DNA from: Lachnospiraceae bacterium | GTDB taxonomy: Bacteria; Bacillota; Clostridia; Lachnospirales; Lachnospiraceae | Reading direction: 5' to 3' | Assembly (NCBI GenBank): GCA_017935565.1 | Contig: JAGBHK010000021.1 | Location: forward strand, 125,590-189,589 | DNA: 64,000 nt | Part shown: positions 44,270-52,915 of the stretch, one piece after another | How the letters are laid out: every line of letters begins with the position of its first letter | Position numbering within the stretch: position 1 is the stretch's first letter | The notes under the pieces: generated by a model | Databases searched by the model: none | What the model saw: only the letters and a program-made list of their open reading frames with translations | What the model was told of the DNA's origin: nothing | Position numbers and translations under genes: made by a program

Positions 44270-46245
44270 ATTGCATCTACCTCCGCCATAATCTGTCTAT
44301 TTGTGAATCCCTTAAGATCCATAGCGCCTGATGGACATGTAACTGTACATGCACCACAGCCCTGACATACTGCTTCATTAACAACAGCATATCTTCTAAC
44401 TTCTCTAACTCCTGGACCTCTAACTTCTTCTTCAACGTATGAAATTGCACCGTAAGGACAAACGTTTGCACACTGTCCACATCCGTTACAAAGAAGTGGG
44501 TTTGAGCCAGCAACACAAGGGTTACCAACAAGTTTATCCTTAGCAAGTAAGCCGATTACCTTAGAAGCGGCTGCGCCTGCCTGTGATACTGTTTCTGGAA
44601 CGTCCTTAGGACCCTGACAAACACCTGATAAATAGATACCAGCTGTTGGACTTTCTACTGGACGAAGTTTAGCATGTGCTTCTGTAAAGAAGTCATTTGT
44701 ATCCATACTAGCTGTAAGCATAGTTCCGATACTTCTTGCTGTTTCATCTGGTTCAATAGCTGTAGCTAATACTACAAGGTCAGCTTCAACTGTAAGCTGT
44801 TTGTTACCAAGCATATCAGAACCCTGTACCATAACCTTGCCATTTTCTTCGTAAATCTTACCAACCTGACCCTTGATGTAATTTACATCATATTCTTCTA
44901 CAGCTCTTCTATAGAATTCGTCATAGTTCTTACCTGGTGTACGAACATCAATGTAGAATACATCAACATCCATTTCAGGATAATGGTCTTTTGTAAGGAT
45001 AGCGTGCTTAGCTGTGTACATACAACAAATCTTTGAGCAGTATCCTTTTTCTCTGCATGACTGTCCTCTTGAACCAACACACTGTACGAAAACAATCTTC
45101 TTAGGCTTCTTACCATCTGAAGGACGAAGTACGTGACCCTTTGTAGGACCTGCAGCATTCATTAATCTTTCATATTCTAATGAAGTAATAACATCAGGAA
45201 TCTGGCCATAGCCTAATTCACCAAACTCATCAAGTTTGATTGGGTTGAATCCTGTTGCAACTACGATTGCACCATAATTTTCTTCAACAAAAGTATCTTC
45301 CTGATCGTATTTAATTGCATTAGATGGGCATACTGTAGCACAGAGACCACATTTACCTGTCTTAAACTTAATACAATTCTTTGCATCAATAACTGGTACC
45401 TTTGGTACAGCCTGAGCAAATGGAATATAGATAGCTGTACGATTATCAAGGCCCATGTTGAATTCGTTAGGATTCTTCTTTGATGGACACTTCTCTGTAC
45501 AAGCACCACAACCTGTACAAAGTTCTTCGTCAACGTATCTTGCTTTTCTTCTAATCTTAGCTGTGAAGTTACCTACGAAACCTTTAACTTCTTCAACTTC
45601 ACTGTAAGAGTAGATTGTAATCTTATCATTTGTAGCAACGTCTACCATCTTTGGTGTAAGAATACAAGCCGCACAGTCAAGAGTTGGGAATGTCTTGTCA
45701 AGCTGTGCCATCTTACCACCAATAGTTGGCTTCTTTTCTACAATGTCAACTTCATAGCCTGCGTCAGCAATATCAAGAGCAGTCTGGATACCAGCGATAC
45801 CACCACCGATAACAAGAGCTCTCTTTGTAACTGAGCTTTCGCCTGCTATTAAAGGCTGATTTAATGTTAATTTTGCAACAGCTGTTCTCATAAGAACGAT
45901 AGCTTTTTCTGTTGCTTCTTCTTTATTCTTGTGAACCCAAGAACACTGTTCACGTAAGTTGGCGATTTCAACCATATATGGGTTCAAACCAGCTGCCTGA
46001 GCTGTCTTTCTAAATGTAGTTTCATGCATTCTTGGTGAACAAGAAGCAATAACGATACCTGTTAAATTATGTTCTTTAACAGCATCTTTGATCATAGACT
46101 GACCACTTTCAGAACACATATACTGGTAGTCTGTAGCAAATGCAACAGCAGGTTCTAATTTAGCAGCTTCTGCAACTGCCGCAACATCAACTGTAGCTGC
46201 GATATTACTACCACACCAACATACAAATACACCTATTCTCTGCAT
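44260..46245 (-). CDS. hdrA: HdrA-like flavoprotein (candidate bifurcating subunit)
   Basis: This 661-residue protein has an N-terminal Cys-containing domain (CWCG at 9-12, Cys44, Cys69), the FAD fold ALVIGGGIAGIQTA (about 143-156), mid ferredoxin motifs (CTGCGACTEKC near 243, CGLCATVCP near 300), a KCGLC/CVGSRGQSC region, and two C-terminal clusters, CNGCGQCANVCP (586-597) and CQGCGACTVTCP (627-638). HdrA FAD is the site of electron bifurcation in heterodisulfide reductase complexes. All cluster motifs are present. It lies between hdrC and the MvhD-like gene and has neither a fused hydrogenase nor a selenocysteine. Confidence 0.94.
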   Translation of the reverse strand: MQRIGVFVCWCGSNIAATVDVAAVAEAAKLEPAVAFATDYQYMCSESGQSMIKDAVKEHNLTGIVIASCSPRMHETTFRKTAQAAGLNPYMVEIANLREQCSWVHKNKEEATEKAIVLMRTAVAKLTLNQPLIAGESSVTKRALVIGGGIAGIQTALDIADAGYEVDIVEKKPTIGGKMAQLDKTFPTLDCAACILTPKMVDVATNDKITIYSYSEVEEVKGFVGNFTAKIRRKARYVDEELCTGCGACTEKCPSKKNPNEFNMGLDNRTAIYIPFAQAVPKVPVIDAKNCIKFKTGKCGLCATVCPSNAIKYDQEDTFVEENYGAIVVATGFNPIKLDEFGELGYGQIPDVITSLEYERLMNAAGPTKGHVLRPSDGKKPKKIVFVQCVGSRGQSCREKGYCSKICCMYTAKHAILTKDHYPEMDVDVFYIDVRTPGKNYDEFYRRAVEEYDVNYIKGQVGKIYEENGKVMVQGSDMLGNKQLTVEADLVVLATAIEPDETARSIGTMLTASMDTNDFFTEAHAKLRPVESPTAGIYLSGVCQGPKDVPETVSQAGAAASKVIGLLAKDKLVGNPCVAGSNPLLCNGCGQCANVCPYGAISYVEEEVRGPGVREVRRYAVVNEAVCQGCGACTVTCPSGAMDLKGFTNRQIMAEVDAICK

Positions 46246-46264
46246 GTCTTATTTCCACCTTCTT

Positions 46265-46663
46265 CTATTTACTGTATTTTCTAAATGCACTTACGATTGC
46301 CTGCTGTGGGAGTTCTTCCTCGAGCATGCAAGGTATATCCTCTGGTTTCAATCTGTTCATACCCTGCTTACGGATTACTGCAAGTCTTACTGCTTCTACT
46401 AACTTTCCTGGAGCAACGCTTCTTGGACAACGTTCAATACAAGCAAAACATGAAAGACATTTAAATACAGCATCGGACTTCATTAATTTTTCTAAATCTC
46501 CATCCTGAACCATAGATACAAACTGATGTGGATGATATTCCATTGAATCATATGCAGGACAGGCACCTGAGCACTTACCACACTTCATACATTTCTTTGG
46601 ATTAACACCACTAATTTTGAGGATATTCTCAGCTTCTGCTTTGTAATTAATTGATAAACTCAC
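46265..46663 (-). CDS. hdrC: HdrC-like iron-sulfur protein
   Basis: This 132-residue protein has two four-Cys ferredoxin motifs, CMKCGKCSGACPAY (about 23-36) and CLSCFACIERCP (about 69-80), as HdrC should. It relays electrons between HdrA and HdrB. The start is a GTG at 46661-46663, supported by GGAGG eight bases upstream. It lies 14 bases after hdrB and 19 before hdrA. Confidence 0.92.
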   Translation of the reverse strand: MSLSINYKAEAENILKISGVNPKKCMKCGKCSGACPAYDSMEYHPHQFVSMVQDGDLEKLMKSDAVFKCLSCFACIERCPRSVAPGKLVEAVRLAVIRKQGMNRLKPEDIPCMLEEELPQQAIVSAFRKYSK

Positions 46664-46677
46664 TGTGATTTCCTCCT

Positions 46678-47460
46678 TTATTTAACACCAAGGGCTTCTG
46701 CAAGAATTTCTGTAAAGTATACAACTGGTAAATCATGTTCTGTACCATTGTTCTGTAAATTGTACATACAGAGTGGACAGGCTGTGATAACCATTTCTGC
46801 ACCCTTACCTTCAGCCGAAGCTAAAACCTTGTTGCTATTCTTTGATGCAAGTTCCTTATCCTCTAATGTAATGTAGCCACCGCAACATTCATTTCTAAAA
46901 GGATAAACAACTGGTGTTCCACCGATTGCTTTAATAAACTCTTCGATGATTGTTGGATTTTCAGCATTGTCAAACATCATCTCACTGCTTGGTCTTAAAA
47001 GAAGGCAACCATAATATGCTGCAATCTTTTTGCCTGTGAGAGGATTTACAACTTTTTCTTTAATTTTATCAAAACCAACAACATCTCTTAACATTTCAAG
47101 ATAATGAATTACATTAGTTTCACCTTTGTATTCTTCATCTAACTGTAAATAATTGTTTGCTCTTAAACAAATATCTTCGTCTGTCTTCATGTCATTGTTT
47201 ACTCTTTTGAGTACATGATGGCAGGCAGAACATACTGTTATAAGATCCTGACCTTTTTCCTTTGCACTATTTAAAGTACGAACAGAAGACAATTTAGTAG
47301 CAATTTCGTCTTTAGCCTGTGGATAAACACCACCGCAGCACTGCCATTCTTCGATTTCTTCCAAAGTAACGCCAAGAGCCTCAGCTGACTTTCTTGCATA
47401 TAAATCTAAGTCTTTAGCCTTTGTCTTTAAAGTACAACCTGGATAATAGCTGTAAGTCAT
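46678..47460 (-). CDS. hdrB: HdrB-like CCG-domain protein
   Basis: This 260-residue protein has two cysteine-rich CCG domains. The first is PGCTLK, QCCGGVYP and CSACHH (Cys at about 8, 41-42, 80 and 83). The second is YGCLLL, ECCGGYI and ACPLCMY. In heterodisulfide reductase these bind the two non-cubane [4Fe-4S] clusters that reduce a disulfide. Here, with no obvious disulfide substrate enzyme in the operon, HdrB may pass electrons to FrdAB or to an unidentified thiol carrier. It lies 37 bases after fumC. Confidence 0.93.
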   Translation of the reverse strand: MTYSYYPGCTLKTKAKDLDLYARKSAEALGVTLEEIEEWQCCGGVYPQAKDEIATKLSSVRTLNSAKEKGQDLITVCSACHHVLKRVNNDMKTDEDICLRANNYLQLDEEYKGETNVIHYLEMLRDVVGFDKIKEKVVNPLTGKKIAAYYGCLLLRPSSEMMFDNAENPTIIEEFIKAIGGTPVVYPFRNECCGGYITLEDKELASKNSNKVLASAEGKGAEMVITACPLCMYNLQNNGTEHDLPVVYFTEILAEALGVK

Positions 47461-47497
47461 TGTTCTCCTCCATTCTTAATCTTATTTTGTAAAATAA

Positions 47498-48871
47498 TTA
47501 TTTCTGTGTAGCCATTTCTTCTGGCTTGAATACTTCATCAAACTTTTCAGCTGTAAGGAATCCAAGTTTTACACAAGCTTCCTTCAATGAAATATCTTCT
47601 TTATATGCTAACTTAGCTGTCTTTGCAGCATTTTCATAACCAATATATGGGTTAAGAGCTGTAACAAGCATAAGTGAGTTATATAAGTTGTGCTTCATCT
47701 TGTCTCTGTTAGCTTCAATACCAACTACACAGTTGTCATGGAATGAAACAAGACCATCTGCTAATAATCTTACTGACTGTAAGAAATTGTAAATACAAAC
47801 TGGCATAAATACATTAAGTTCAAAGTTACCCTGTGAAGCTGCCATACCTACTGCTACGTCATTTGCCATAACCTGAACAGCAACCATTGTCATAGACTCA
47901 CACTGTGTTGGGTTAACTTTACCTGGCATAATTGAGCTACCTGGTTCATTTTCAGGAATCTTAATTTCGCCAAGACCACATCTTGGACCTGAAGCCAACC
48001 AACGAACATCGTTAGCAATCTTCATCATATTTGCTGCAAGAGCCTTTAATGCGCCATGAGCAAATACTAATTCATCCTTAGATGTCAATGCATGGAACTT
48101 ATTAGCTGCGCTTGTGAATTCCTTACCTGTAAGTTCAGTAACAACCTTTGCAACCTCTTCACCAAAGCCTTTTGGAGCATTGATTCCTGTACCAACTGCA
48201 GTACCGCCAAGTGCCAATTCCTTAAGACCTGGTAACGAAAGTTCAAGCATACCCTTTGTCTTTTCAATCATATTTCTCCAACCACTGATTTCCTGAGAAA
48301 ACTTGATTGGTGTAGCATCCTGTAAATGTGTTCTACCACTCTTAACAACATCCTCATTTTCAGATTCAAGTCTCTTAAGTGTAGCAATCATCTGATCCAT
48401 CGCTGGGAAGAGTTTATCTTCGATAGCGATAACAGCTGCAATGTGCATAGCTGTTGGGAATGTGTCATTTGAGCTCTGTGACATATTAATATGATCATTT
48501 GGATGAAGAAGTTTTTCTCCTACCATTTCATTACCACGATTTGCGATAACTTCGTTTGCATTCATGTTAGACTGTGTGCCTGAACCTGTCTGCCATACAA
48601 CAAGTGGAAAATGATCATAAAGCTTACCTGCGATAACTTCATCACATGCAGCACAGATAGTGTCTCTTTTCTTTTCATCCATCTTGCCCATATTAAAGTT
48701 AGCAATAGCTGCTGCTTTCTTTAAAATACCAAATGCATGTGTGATTTCTCTTGGCATTAATTCACCGCCAATTTTGAAGTTCTGGAAACTTCTCTGAGTC
48801 TGAGCTGCCCAGTATCTGTCAGCAGGTACCTGCATTTCGCCCATAGTATCTTTTTCAATACGGTATTCCAT
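47498..48871 (-). CDS. fumC: Class II fumarate hydratase
   Basis: This 457-residue enzyme of the fumarase/aspartase superfamily interconverts malate and fumarate. It starts [26 protein letters not shown]-like, has [12 protein letters not shown] (about 93-104), [10 protein letters not shown] (about 183-192) and the signature [11 protein letters not shown] (about 313-323). The N-terminal and GTQSNMN segments match FumC better than aspartate ammonia-lyase. It lies between the dehydrogenase that makes malate and the Hdr/Frd genes that use fumarate, so its flux here is probably malate to fumarate. AGGAGG is present. Confidence 0.93.
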   Translation of the reverse strand: MEYRIEKDTMGEMQVPADRYWAAQTQRSFQNFKIGGELMPREITHAFGILKKAAAIANFNMGKMDEKKRDTICAACDEVIAGKLYDHFPLVVWQTGSGTQSNMNANEVIANRGNEMVGEKLLHPNDHINMSQSSNDTFPTAMHIAAVIAIEDKLFPAMDQMIATLKRLESENEDVVKSGRTHLQDATPIKFSQEISGWRNMIEKTKGMLELSLPGLKELALGGTAVGTGINAPKGFGEEVAKVVTELTGKEFTSAANKFHALTSKDELVFAHGALKALAANMMKIANDVRWLASGPRCGLGEIKIPENEPGSSIMPGKVNPTQCESMTMVAVQVMANDVAVGMAASQGNFELNVFMPVCIYNFLQSVRLLADGLVSFHDNCVVGIEANRDKMKHNLYNSLMLVTALNPYIGYENAAKTAKLAYKEDISLKEACVKLGFLTAEKFDEVFKPEEMATQK

Positions 48872-48885
48872 TTTTTATCCTCCAT

Positions 48886-49830
48886 TTAAATCTGAATCTG
48901 TGAAATAATATCCTTTAATGCGTCTGCACTCTTAACAAGTTTATCATGTTCTTCATCTGTAAGTGGCATCTCAAGTCTACCCTTTACACCATTTGGTCCG
49001 ATAAGTGTCAATACAGAAAGTGCAACATCATCAATTCCGTATTCACCATGTAATACTGTAGATACACATGCAACTGAATCATATGCTGCAAGTAACATAT
49101 CACATAAGCGACATACAGCTGTTGCAACTGCATAGAATGTAGCGCCCTTGTTTGCAATAATCTGTCCGCCAGATGTTCTAACATGCTTTTCAACTTCGTC
49201 ATAATCAAGTTTTTCAACCTTCATACATTCTGGAAGTTTGTCATAAATCTGGTCAATATAAATTCCTGAAATCTTAGCCTGTGACCAAGGAACGAACTGT
49301 GTATCACCGTGTTCACCGAAAACATTTGCATGACAGCTCTTCTGAGCGATATGGAAATGTTCTGAAATTGTTGAACGAAGTCTTGCTGTATCAAGAATTG
49401 TTCCTGAACCGATAATCTGCTTTTCAGGAATACCTGAAATTTTTGTAAATACGTATGTTAATACGTCAACAGGATTTGCAACCATAATATAAAGTGAATC
49501 TGGTGCATATTTAGCTATTTCAGGAGCAAAGCTCTTTAAAATATTTACATTTGTCTGTGTAAGGTCAATTCTTGACTGACCTGGCTTTCTACCAACGCCT
49601 GCTGTAATAATAACGATATCAGAACCGGCTGCATCTGCATATTCGCCGCCTCTAATCTTAATTGGATCTCTGAAAGCTGTACCCTGAAGAATATCAAGTA
49701 CTTCACCTTCTACTTTTTGTTTGTTAACATCAATAACTACAATTTCTGATACTTTTGAGCTGCTTGACAAGTTGTATGCGATTGTTGCACCAACATTACC
49801 AGCTCCGATAACTGTAATCTTTGCACCCAT
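48886..49830 (-). CDS. mdh: NAD-dependent malate dehydrogenase, LDH-like
   Basis: This 314-residue protein belongs to the lactate/malate dehydrogenase family: ITVIGAGNVGATIAY (5-19), Asp34 for NAD, and the catalytic GEHGDTQF with His174. The active-site loop reads AGVGRKPGQSR. The residue that decides substrate is Arg81, as in malate dehydrogenase, and not the Gln of lactate dehydrogenase. Arg87 and Arg150 are also present. I therefore call it malate dehydrogenase, although similarity searches may return L-lactate dehydrogenase. The ATG at 49830 has AGGAG upstream; a longer in-frame start would swallow that site. It is the first gene of the operon, before fumC. Confidence 0.82.
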   Translation of the reverse strand: MGAKITVIGAGNVGATIAYNLSSSSKVSEIVVIDVNKQKVEGEVLDILQGTAFRDPIKIRGGEYADAAGSDIVIITAGVGRKPGQSRIDLTQTNVNILKSFAPEIAKYAPDSLYIMVANPVDVLTYVFTKISGIPEKQIIGSGTILDTARLRSTISEHFHIAQKSCHANVFGEHGDTQFVPWSQAKISGIYIDQIYDKLPECMKVEKLDYDEVEKHVRTSGGQIIANKGATFYAVATAVCRLCDMLLAAYDSVACVSTVLHGEYGIDDVALSVLTLIGPNGVKGRLEMPLTDEEHDKLVKSADALKDIISQIQI

Positions 49831-49919
49831 GGTGTCACTCTCCTTAAACAAATATTTTATTTACCGATAAATTTTACCTAAAAAAGGACATAATTAGACA
49901 AATTACCAGTATCTTTTTA

Positions 49920-49948
49920 ATTATACTTTTTTTTATAATATATGTCAA
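49920..49948 (-). promoter_or_regulatory. Consensus promoter of the mdh-fumC-hdrBCA-flxDCBA-frdBA operon
   Basis: On the minus strand TTGACA (49943-49948), exactly 17 bases, then TATAAT (49920-49925): a perfect sigma-A consensus. The start would be near 49913, giving a leader of about 80 bases with no strong hairpin. No other promoter of this quality is seen within the operon. Confidence 0.9.
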
Positions 49949-49960
49949 GAATATAAACAT

Positions 49961-49986
49961 AAAAAAGAGGCACAAAAAAGTGCCTC
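49961..49986 (-). terminator. Terminator downstream of the GH43 gene
   Basis: On the minus strand GAGGCAC (49980-49986) pairs with GTGCCTC (49967-49973) and is followed by six T residues (49961-49966). It lies just ahead of the mdh promoter and prevents read-through into the operon. Confidence 0.88.
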
Positions 49987-50030
49987 AATTATGCATAGTT
50001 ACAATGCAAATACGAATTTGATATTTTTTT

Positions 50031-50190
50031 AACAATTTGTAATTGTTCAGAGCCAAGCAATTTCATCAAAAACATACGAGAAATGCTTGCATTTTAACGT
50101 CTGTTTTTGTATGAAATTATTTGGTGGATACACCACACCGAGGAAATACGCAGTATTTTCGAGGTTGGCTCTGAACAGTTACAACAAATT
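50031..50190. repeat. Large branched palindrome at the 3' end of the GH43 gene
   Basis: The outer arms 50031-50056 and 50165-50190 pair with few mismatches; TTCAGAGCCAA/TTGGCTCTGAA is perfect. Inside, AATTTCATCAAAAACA (about 50059) pairs with TGTTTTTGTATGAAATT (about 50102), and TGGTGGATACACCA forms its own hairpin. It starts three bases past the GH43 stop codon. Its arms and core differ from those of the 29.8 kb and 52.2 kb palindromes. Confidence 0.8.
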
Positions 50191-50193
50191 TCA

Positions 50194-51732
50194 TCACTCA
50201 ATCACAAATGTACAATCATTCTTGTCCCCTGTTCCATCAACCAATGTAGCTTTACCATCAACTATAGCTAAATATTTACCTTTAAACTTCACTGATTCAA
50301 ATGATATACCTTCTCCTGCCAAGCCTTCAATTGTAATAAAGGTTTGAGATTTCGAAGCTGAACCTGTAGAATCCTGAGATAAATTACAATCTTTTCCAGC
50401 GGCTGTAACATACATACCCGGTTTATTATAGGACTCAATAGAAACATAGTTATCATTATTTTTATCTGCCTTACCAGGAGTGATTTGCCATAAAGAATCA
50501 GCATCAGCTGCATTTTTAAAATCACTACCAAGTTTTACACCAAGATATGGATAACTGCCGTCACTTGATGAATTTTCATACTTAATATGTGTCAATTTGT
50601 CCCCATTCAAACTTGTAATAGTCCAAGTTTCACCATTGATTCCTGTAGCGGTTTCTGTAATATATGGAACTTTACCATCATCATCAAACACTAATTCTTC
50701 CACGCAAACAACTCTTCTGTAACCACTCCCCTTTGGAAGTGAGCCATTATGATAAATAAAATATGTTTTACCATTAAAATCAATAACTGACGGATGGTTT
50801 GTGTCAGATGTCGCTGTTGGTACCATAATAACTCCACCAAACTTCCAATTACCAGACATAAGGTCATCACATGTTGCATAAGCTAATTGTTCACGCCATC
50901 CATATGCATAAAACAGGTAGTAATCACCATAATACTTGCCATTCTCATCTTTTCTTCTGTACAACCATGGCGCCTCAGTATAGGAATTTGGAGTTTTTTG
51001 ACTTATTACATCTTTACCGAAAATAATTTGCCCATCTGAATCTATATCCTTTACAGATGTCATATCTTCATTGAGTTCACACATATATAATTTACCATTT
51101 CCCCAAGCAAGATATCTATGTTCAACACCATTGGCATCTGTTTCAACCCAAACTGTTGGGTCAATATCATTCCATGTGGATGTTTCATCTGTCGTAAATG
51201 AACCTTTAACCAATGGTTGTCCAATATCAGTAAATGGTCCTAATGGACTATCTGAAACTGCAACACCTATACTCTGCTTTCCTTCATCAGTATTAGCCCA
51301 AGAGCAAGTATAAAAATAGTATTTATCATTATACTTAAACACTTGTCCAGCCCATGCGGAATTATCATCAGCCCAGCTAATATCTTTTGCTTTTAATACA
51401 ACACCCTCGTACTTCCAATTTTTCATATCCTTTGTCGAATAACATTGCCACTCTGGAATTTTATATGATTCATTGGATGCCGTATCATGTCCTGTATACA
51501 AATATACAGTGTCACCGTCAACTAATGCTGCAGGGTCACCTCCATAAATCATTTTCCCACTGGCATCAAAACCAGTTATTGGATTACCATATTCACTCTT
51601 TTCTATGGTTGTAGGAACAATCTCTACCTCTTCATTTTTCGCCACTTCTTCGGTCGCTTTTTCTTTAGAACATCCAAAGCATGATGCAACCATTAAAAAT
51701 ACAAGTCCAAAACTAAATAATCTCTTCTTCAT
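50194..51732 (-). CDS. Glycoside hydrolase family 43 lipoprotein
   Basis: This 512-residue protein has a lipoprotein signal with lipobox VASC (Cys18). Residues about 50-370 form a GH43 five-bladed propeller: GGDPAALVDGD with the catalytic-base Asp, WNDIDPTVW with the pKa-modulating Asp, and YTEAPWLYRR with the acid Glu. A C-terminal beta-trefoil-like domain (about 380-512) resembles arabinose-binding modules. GH43 enzymes act on arabinan or xylan side chains, usually as arabinofuranosidases or xylosidases. It is attached to the outer face of the membrane. It stands alone, with no transporter or regulator of a sugar locus next to it. Confidence 0.9.
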   Translation of the reverse strand: MKKRLFSFGLVFLMVASCFGCSKEKATEEVAKNEEVEIVPTTIEKSEYGNPITGFDASGKMIYGGDPAALVDGDTVYLYTGHDTASNESYKIPEWQCYSTKDMKNWKYEGVVLKAKDISWADDNSAWAGQVFKYNDKYYFYTCSWANTDEGKQSIGVAVSDSPLGPFTDIGQPLVKGSFTTDETSTWNDIDPTVWVETDANGVEHRYLAWGNGKLYMCELNEDMTSVKDIDSDGQIIFGKDVISQKTPNSYTEAPWLYRRKDENGKYYGDYYLFYAYGWREQLAYATCDDLMSGNWKFGGVIMVPTATSDTNHPSVIDFNGKTYFIYHNGSLPKGSGYRRVVCVEELVFDDDGKVPYITETATGINGETWTITSLNGDKLTHIKYENSSSDGSYPYLGVKLGSDFKNAADADSLWQITPGKADKNNDNYVSIESYNKPGMYVTAAGKDCNLSQDSTGSASKSQTFITIEGLAGEGISFESVKFKGKYLAIVDGKATLVDGTGDKNDCTFVIE

Positions 51733-51763
51733 TATTACTCCTTTCTCGCGTTAAAACGCAAAA

Positions 51764-51784
51764 CAAGACTCTAACCCGAGTCTT
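51764..51784 (-). terminator. Probable terminator overlapping the stop of the DUF1648-like gene
   Basis: AAGACTC (51765-51771) pairs with GAGTCTT (51778-51784), the latter covering the stop codon region. The following minus-strand sequence GTTTTGCGTTTTAACGC has T runs and a second small palindrome. It is weaker than the other terminators here. Confidence 0.5.
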
Positions 51785-52166
51785 ATTGCTGCAAATTTTT
51801 CCCTATGAGCATTGTTACAATTATAAAAATCATACACATAACAATTGTGTGAATCCAGCTAAGTATCAATGCTTTTTTTCTATCTTTATTTTTAATCATA
51901 CTATCTTCTGATAGTGTTTTTTCATCGCCAACCTCATCATCGAACTTTTCAGCACGCATTGGCCATATAGCAAGGAACAAAAACACAAATAGCCAACTGA
52001 ATTTTTCCTTAACACCAAATATTTCCGGCTTTAAAGAAGCATTAAACTCCAATGGAATCTGCGCAGGAAAGCCTTCCCAAGTCTTCATACCCCAAGCAAA
52101 AACAATGGCTATAAAAATCAATCTTAAAATATTAACAGCAAAAAATCTATCTTTCACACTAAACAA
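51783..52166 (-). CDS. DUF1648-like membrane protein
   Basis: This 127-residue protein has about three membrane helices (about 10-27, 58-72 and 100-122). Residues 33-56 (FPAQIPLEFNASLKPEIFG) follow the pattern of DUF1648, in which a Pro-rich loop with HFN/EFN precedes Gly-Lys, as in SdpI-related proteins. The function is unknown; SdpI itself is an immunity protein. It has an acidic cytoplasmic loop. It follows a large palindrome and leads toward the GH43 gene, with a weak terminator between. Confidence 0.7.
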   Translation of the reverse strand: MFSVKDRFFAVNILRLIFIAIVFAWGMKTWEGFPAQIPLEFNASLKPEIFGVKEKFSWLFVFLFLAIWPMRAEKFDDEVGDEKTLSEDSMIKNKDRKKALILSWIHTIVMCMIFIIVTMLIGKNLQQ

Positions 52167-52235
52167 AACCTTTCAACAAATTATAAATATATTTTATCAT
52201 TTATTATCAAATATCACAAGATAATATTTATACTA

Positions 52236-52411
52236 CTTTAATTTACAATGAATATTTTAATAAGTGACAGTTTTTTTATTAGTTTTAATCGCACGTACGT
52301 ATATCTGGAAGATTATGTAATTTTCCAATCATAATCTTATAGCAATACGGGAGAGCGATTAAAACTAATAAAAAACTGTCACTACATAAAAATATTCATT
52401 GTAAATTAAAG
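52236..52411. repeat. Long nested palindrome, family A copy 2
   Basis: The arms 52236-52292 and 52355-52411 form a nearly perfect inverted repeat of 57 bases. The interior keeps a 24-base segment (52308-52331, starting GAAGATTATGTAA) that also occurs, on the other strand, at 29996-30019. TACGTATATCT and the CCCGTATT-type end are shared too. The element starts exactly at the base after the stop codon of the 52412 gene, reading on the minus strand. The shared arms (GACAG-T-rich, TTTTAAT) and core make the two elements members of one family. Confidence 0.88.
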
Positions 52412-52738
52412 TTATTTCAATACATATACTTCCAATTTGATTGCGTATTCTTCTATCTGTCTCTGCACTAATTGCAAATAGCGCTTACAGTGTTCTGTTA
52501 TGTTATAATGAAATTTAATCTCTATTATAGCTTGTCTAAAATTGTATGCAGGATAGTCCTTCTTATAGTCACCTCGCTGAATATAAGAAAGATACGTATT
52601 AAGTTTATCTTGCAACAATAAAAGATGTTCTTTTTCCTTATTTTCATTCCATTCAAGTTCATCCTCTAAATAAAATATTAAATTTCCTGATAAATCTGGT
52701 TCTTTACCATCAATTATATTAACATTTTTTAATGACAT
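52412..52738 (-). CDS. DUF6572-like hypothetical protein
   Basis: This 108-residue soluble protein opens with NVNIIDGKEPDLSGNL, then LEDELEWNENKEKEHLLLLQ and LNTYLSYIQRGDYKKDYP. This fits small DUF6572-type proteins (Asp-Gly start, Glu-His-Leu-x-Leu-Leu-Gln centre), which have no known function. It is the last gene of a run of envelope-related genes and is followed directly by a long palindrome. There is a weak AATGGAG-type ribosome binding site. Confidence 0.65.
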   Translation of the reverse strand: MSLKNVNIIDGKEPDLSGNLIFYLEDELEWNENKEKEHLLLLQDKLNTYLSYIQRGDYKKDYPAYNFRQAIIEIKFHYNITEHCKRYLQLVQRQIEEYAIKLEVYVLK

Positions 52739-52750
52739 AACTACTCCATT

Positions 52751-52915
52751 CTACTTTTTATGCTTACTTAAATACTTCATTGTCCCATTTGTAAACTGAT
52801 TAAAACTCCCCGTACTATCCCCTAAATCATTGGACGCTTTCACAACCAACATTGTTATGCCAAACGACAGAGAAACACCCAATATAATCCCTAATATTAT
52901 TGCTAAAAGAATCAT
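52751..52915 (-). CDS. Small single-pass membrane protein, 54 residues
   Basis: The ATG at 52913-52915 follows the stop codon of the zinc-ribbon gene directly (TAAATG). GGAGATG lies eight bases upstream, inside that gene, so translation should be coupled. The product is one hydrophobic helix (residues 2-25, ILLAIILGIILGVSLSFGI start), then a polar Gly/Ser/Asn stretch and a basic end KYLSKHKK. I know of no family. Ribosome binding site, coupling and helix make it likely to be real despite its size. It may be an accessory subunit of the zinc-ribbon membrane protein. Confidence 0.7.
   Translation of the reverse strand: MILLAIILGIILGVSLSFGITMLVVKASNDLGDSTGSFNQFTNGTMKYLSKHKK

Larger units (their letters stand above)
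49831..50193. other. Intergenic region between mdh and the GH43 gene
   Basis: The 363 bases hold the mdh promoter, the GH43 terminator (49961-49986) and a large palindrome (50031-50190), each listed separately. I see no open frame. Confidence 0.7.

Noticed and set aside
48886-49830. L-lactate dehydrogenase
   Set aside because: The substrate-loop residue is Arg, not Gln, and the next gene is fumarase, so malate dehydrogenase is preferred.
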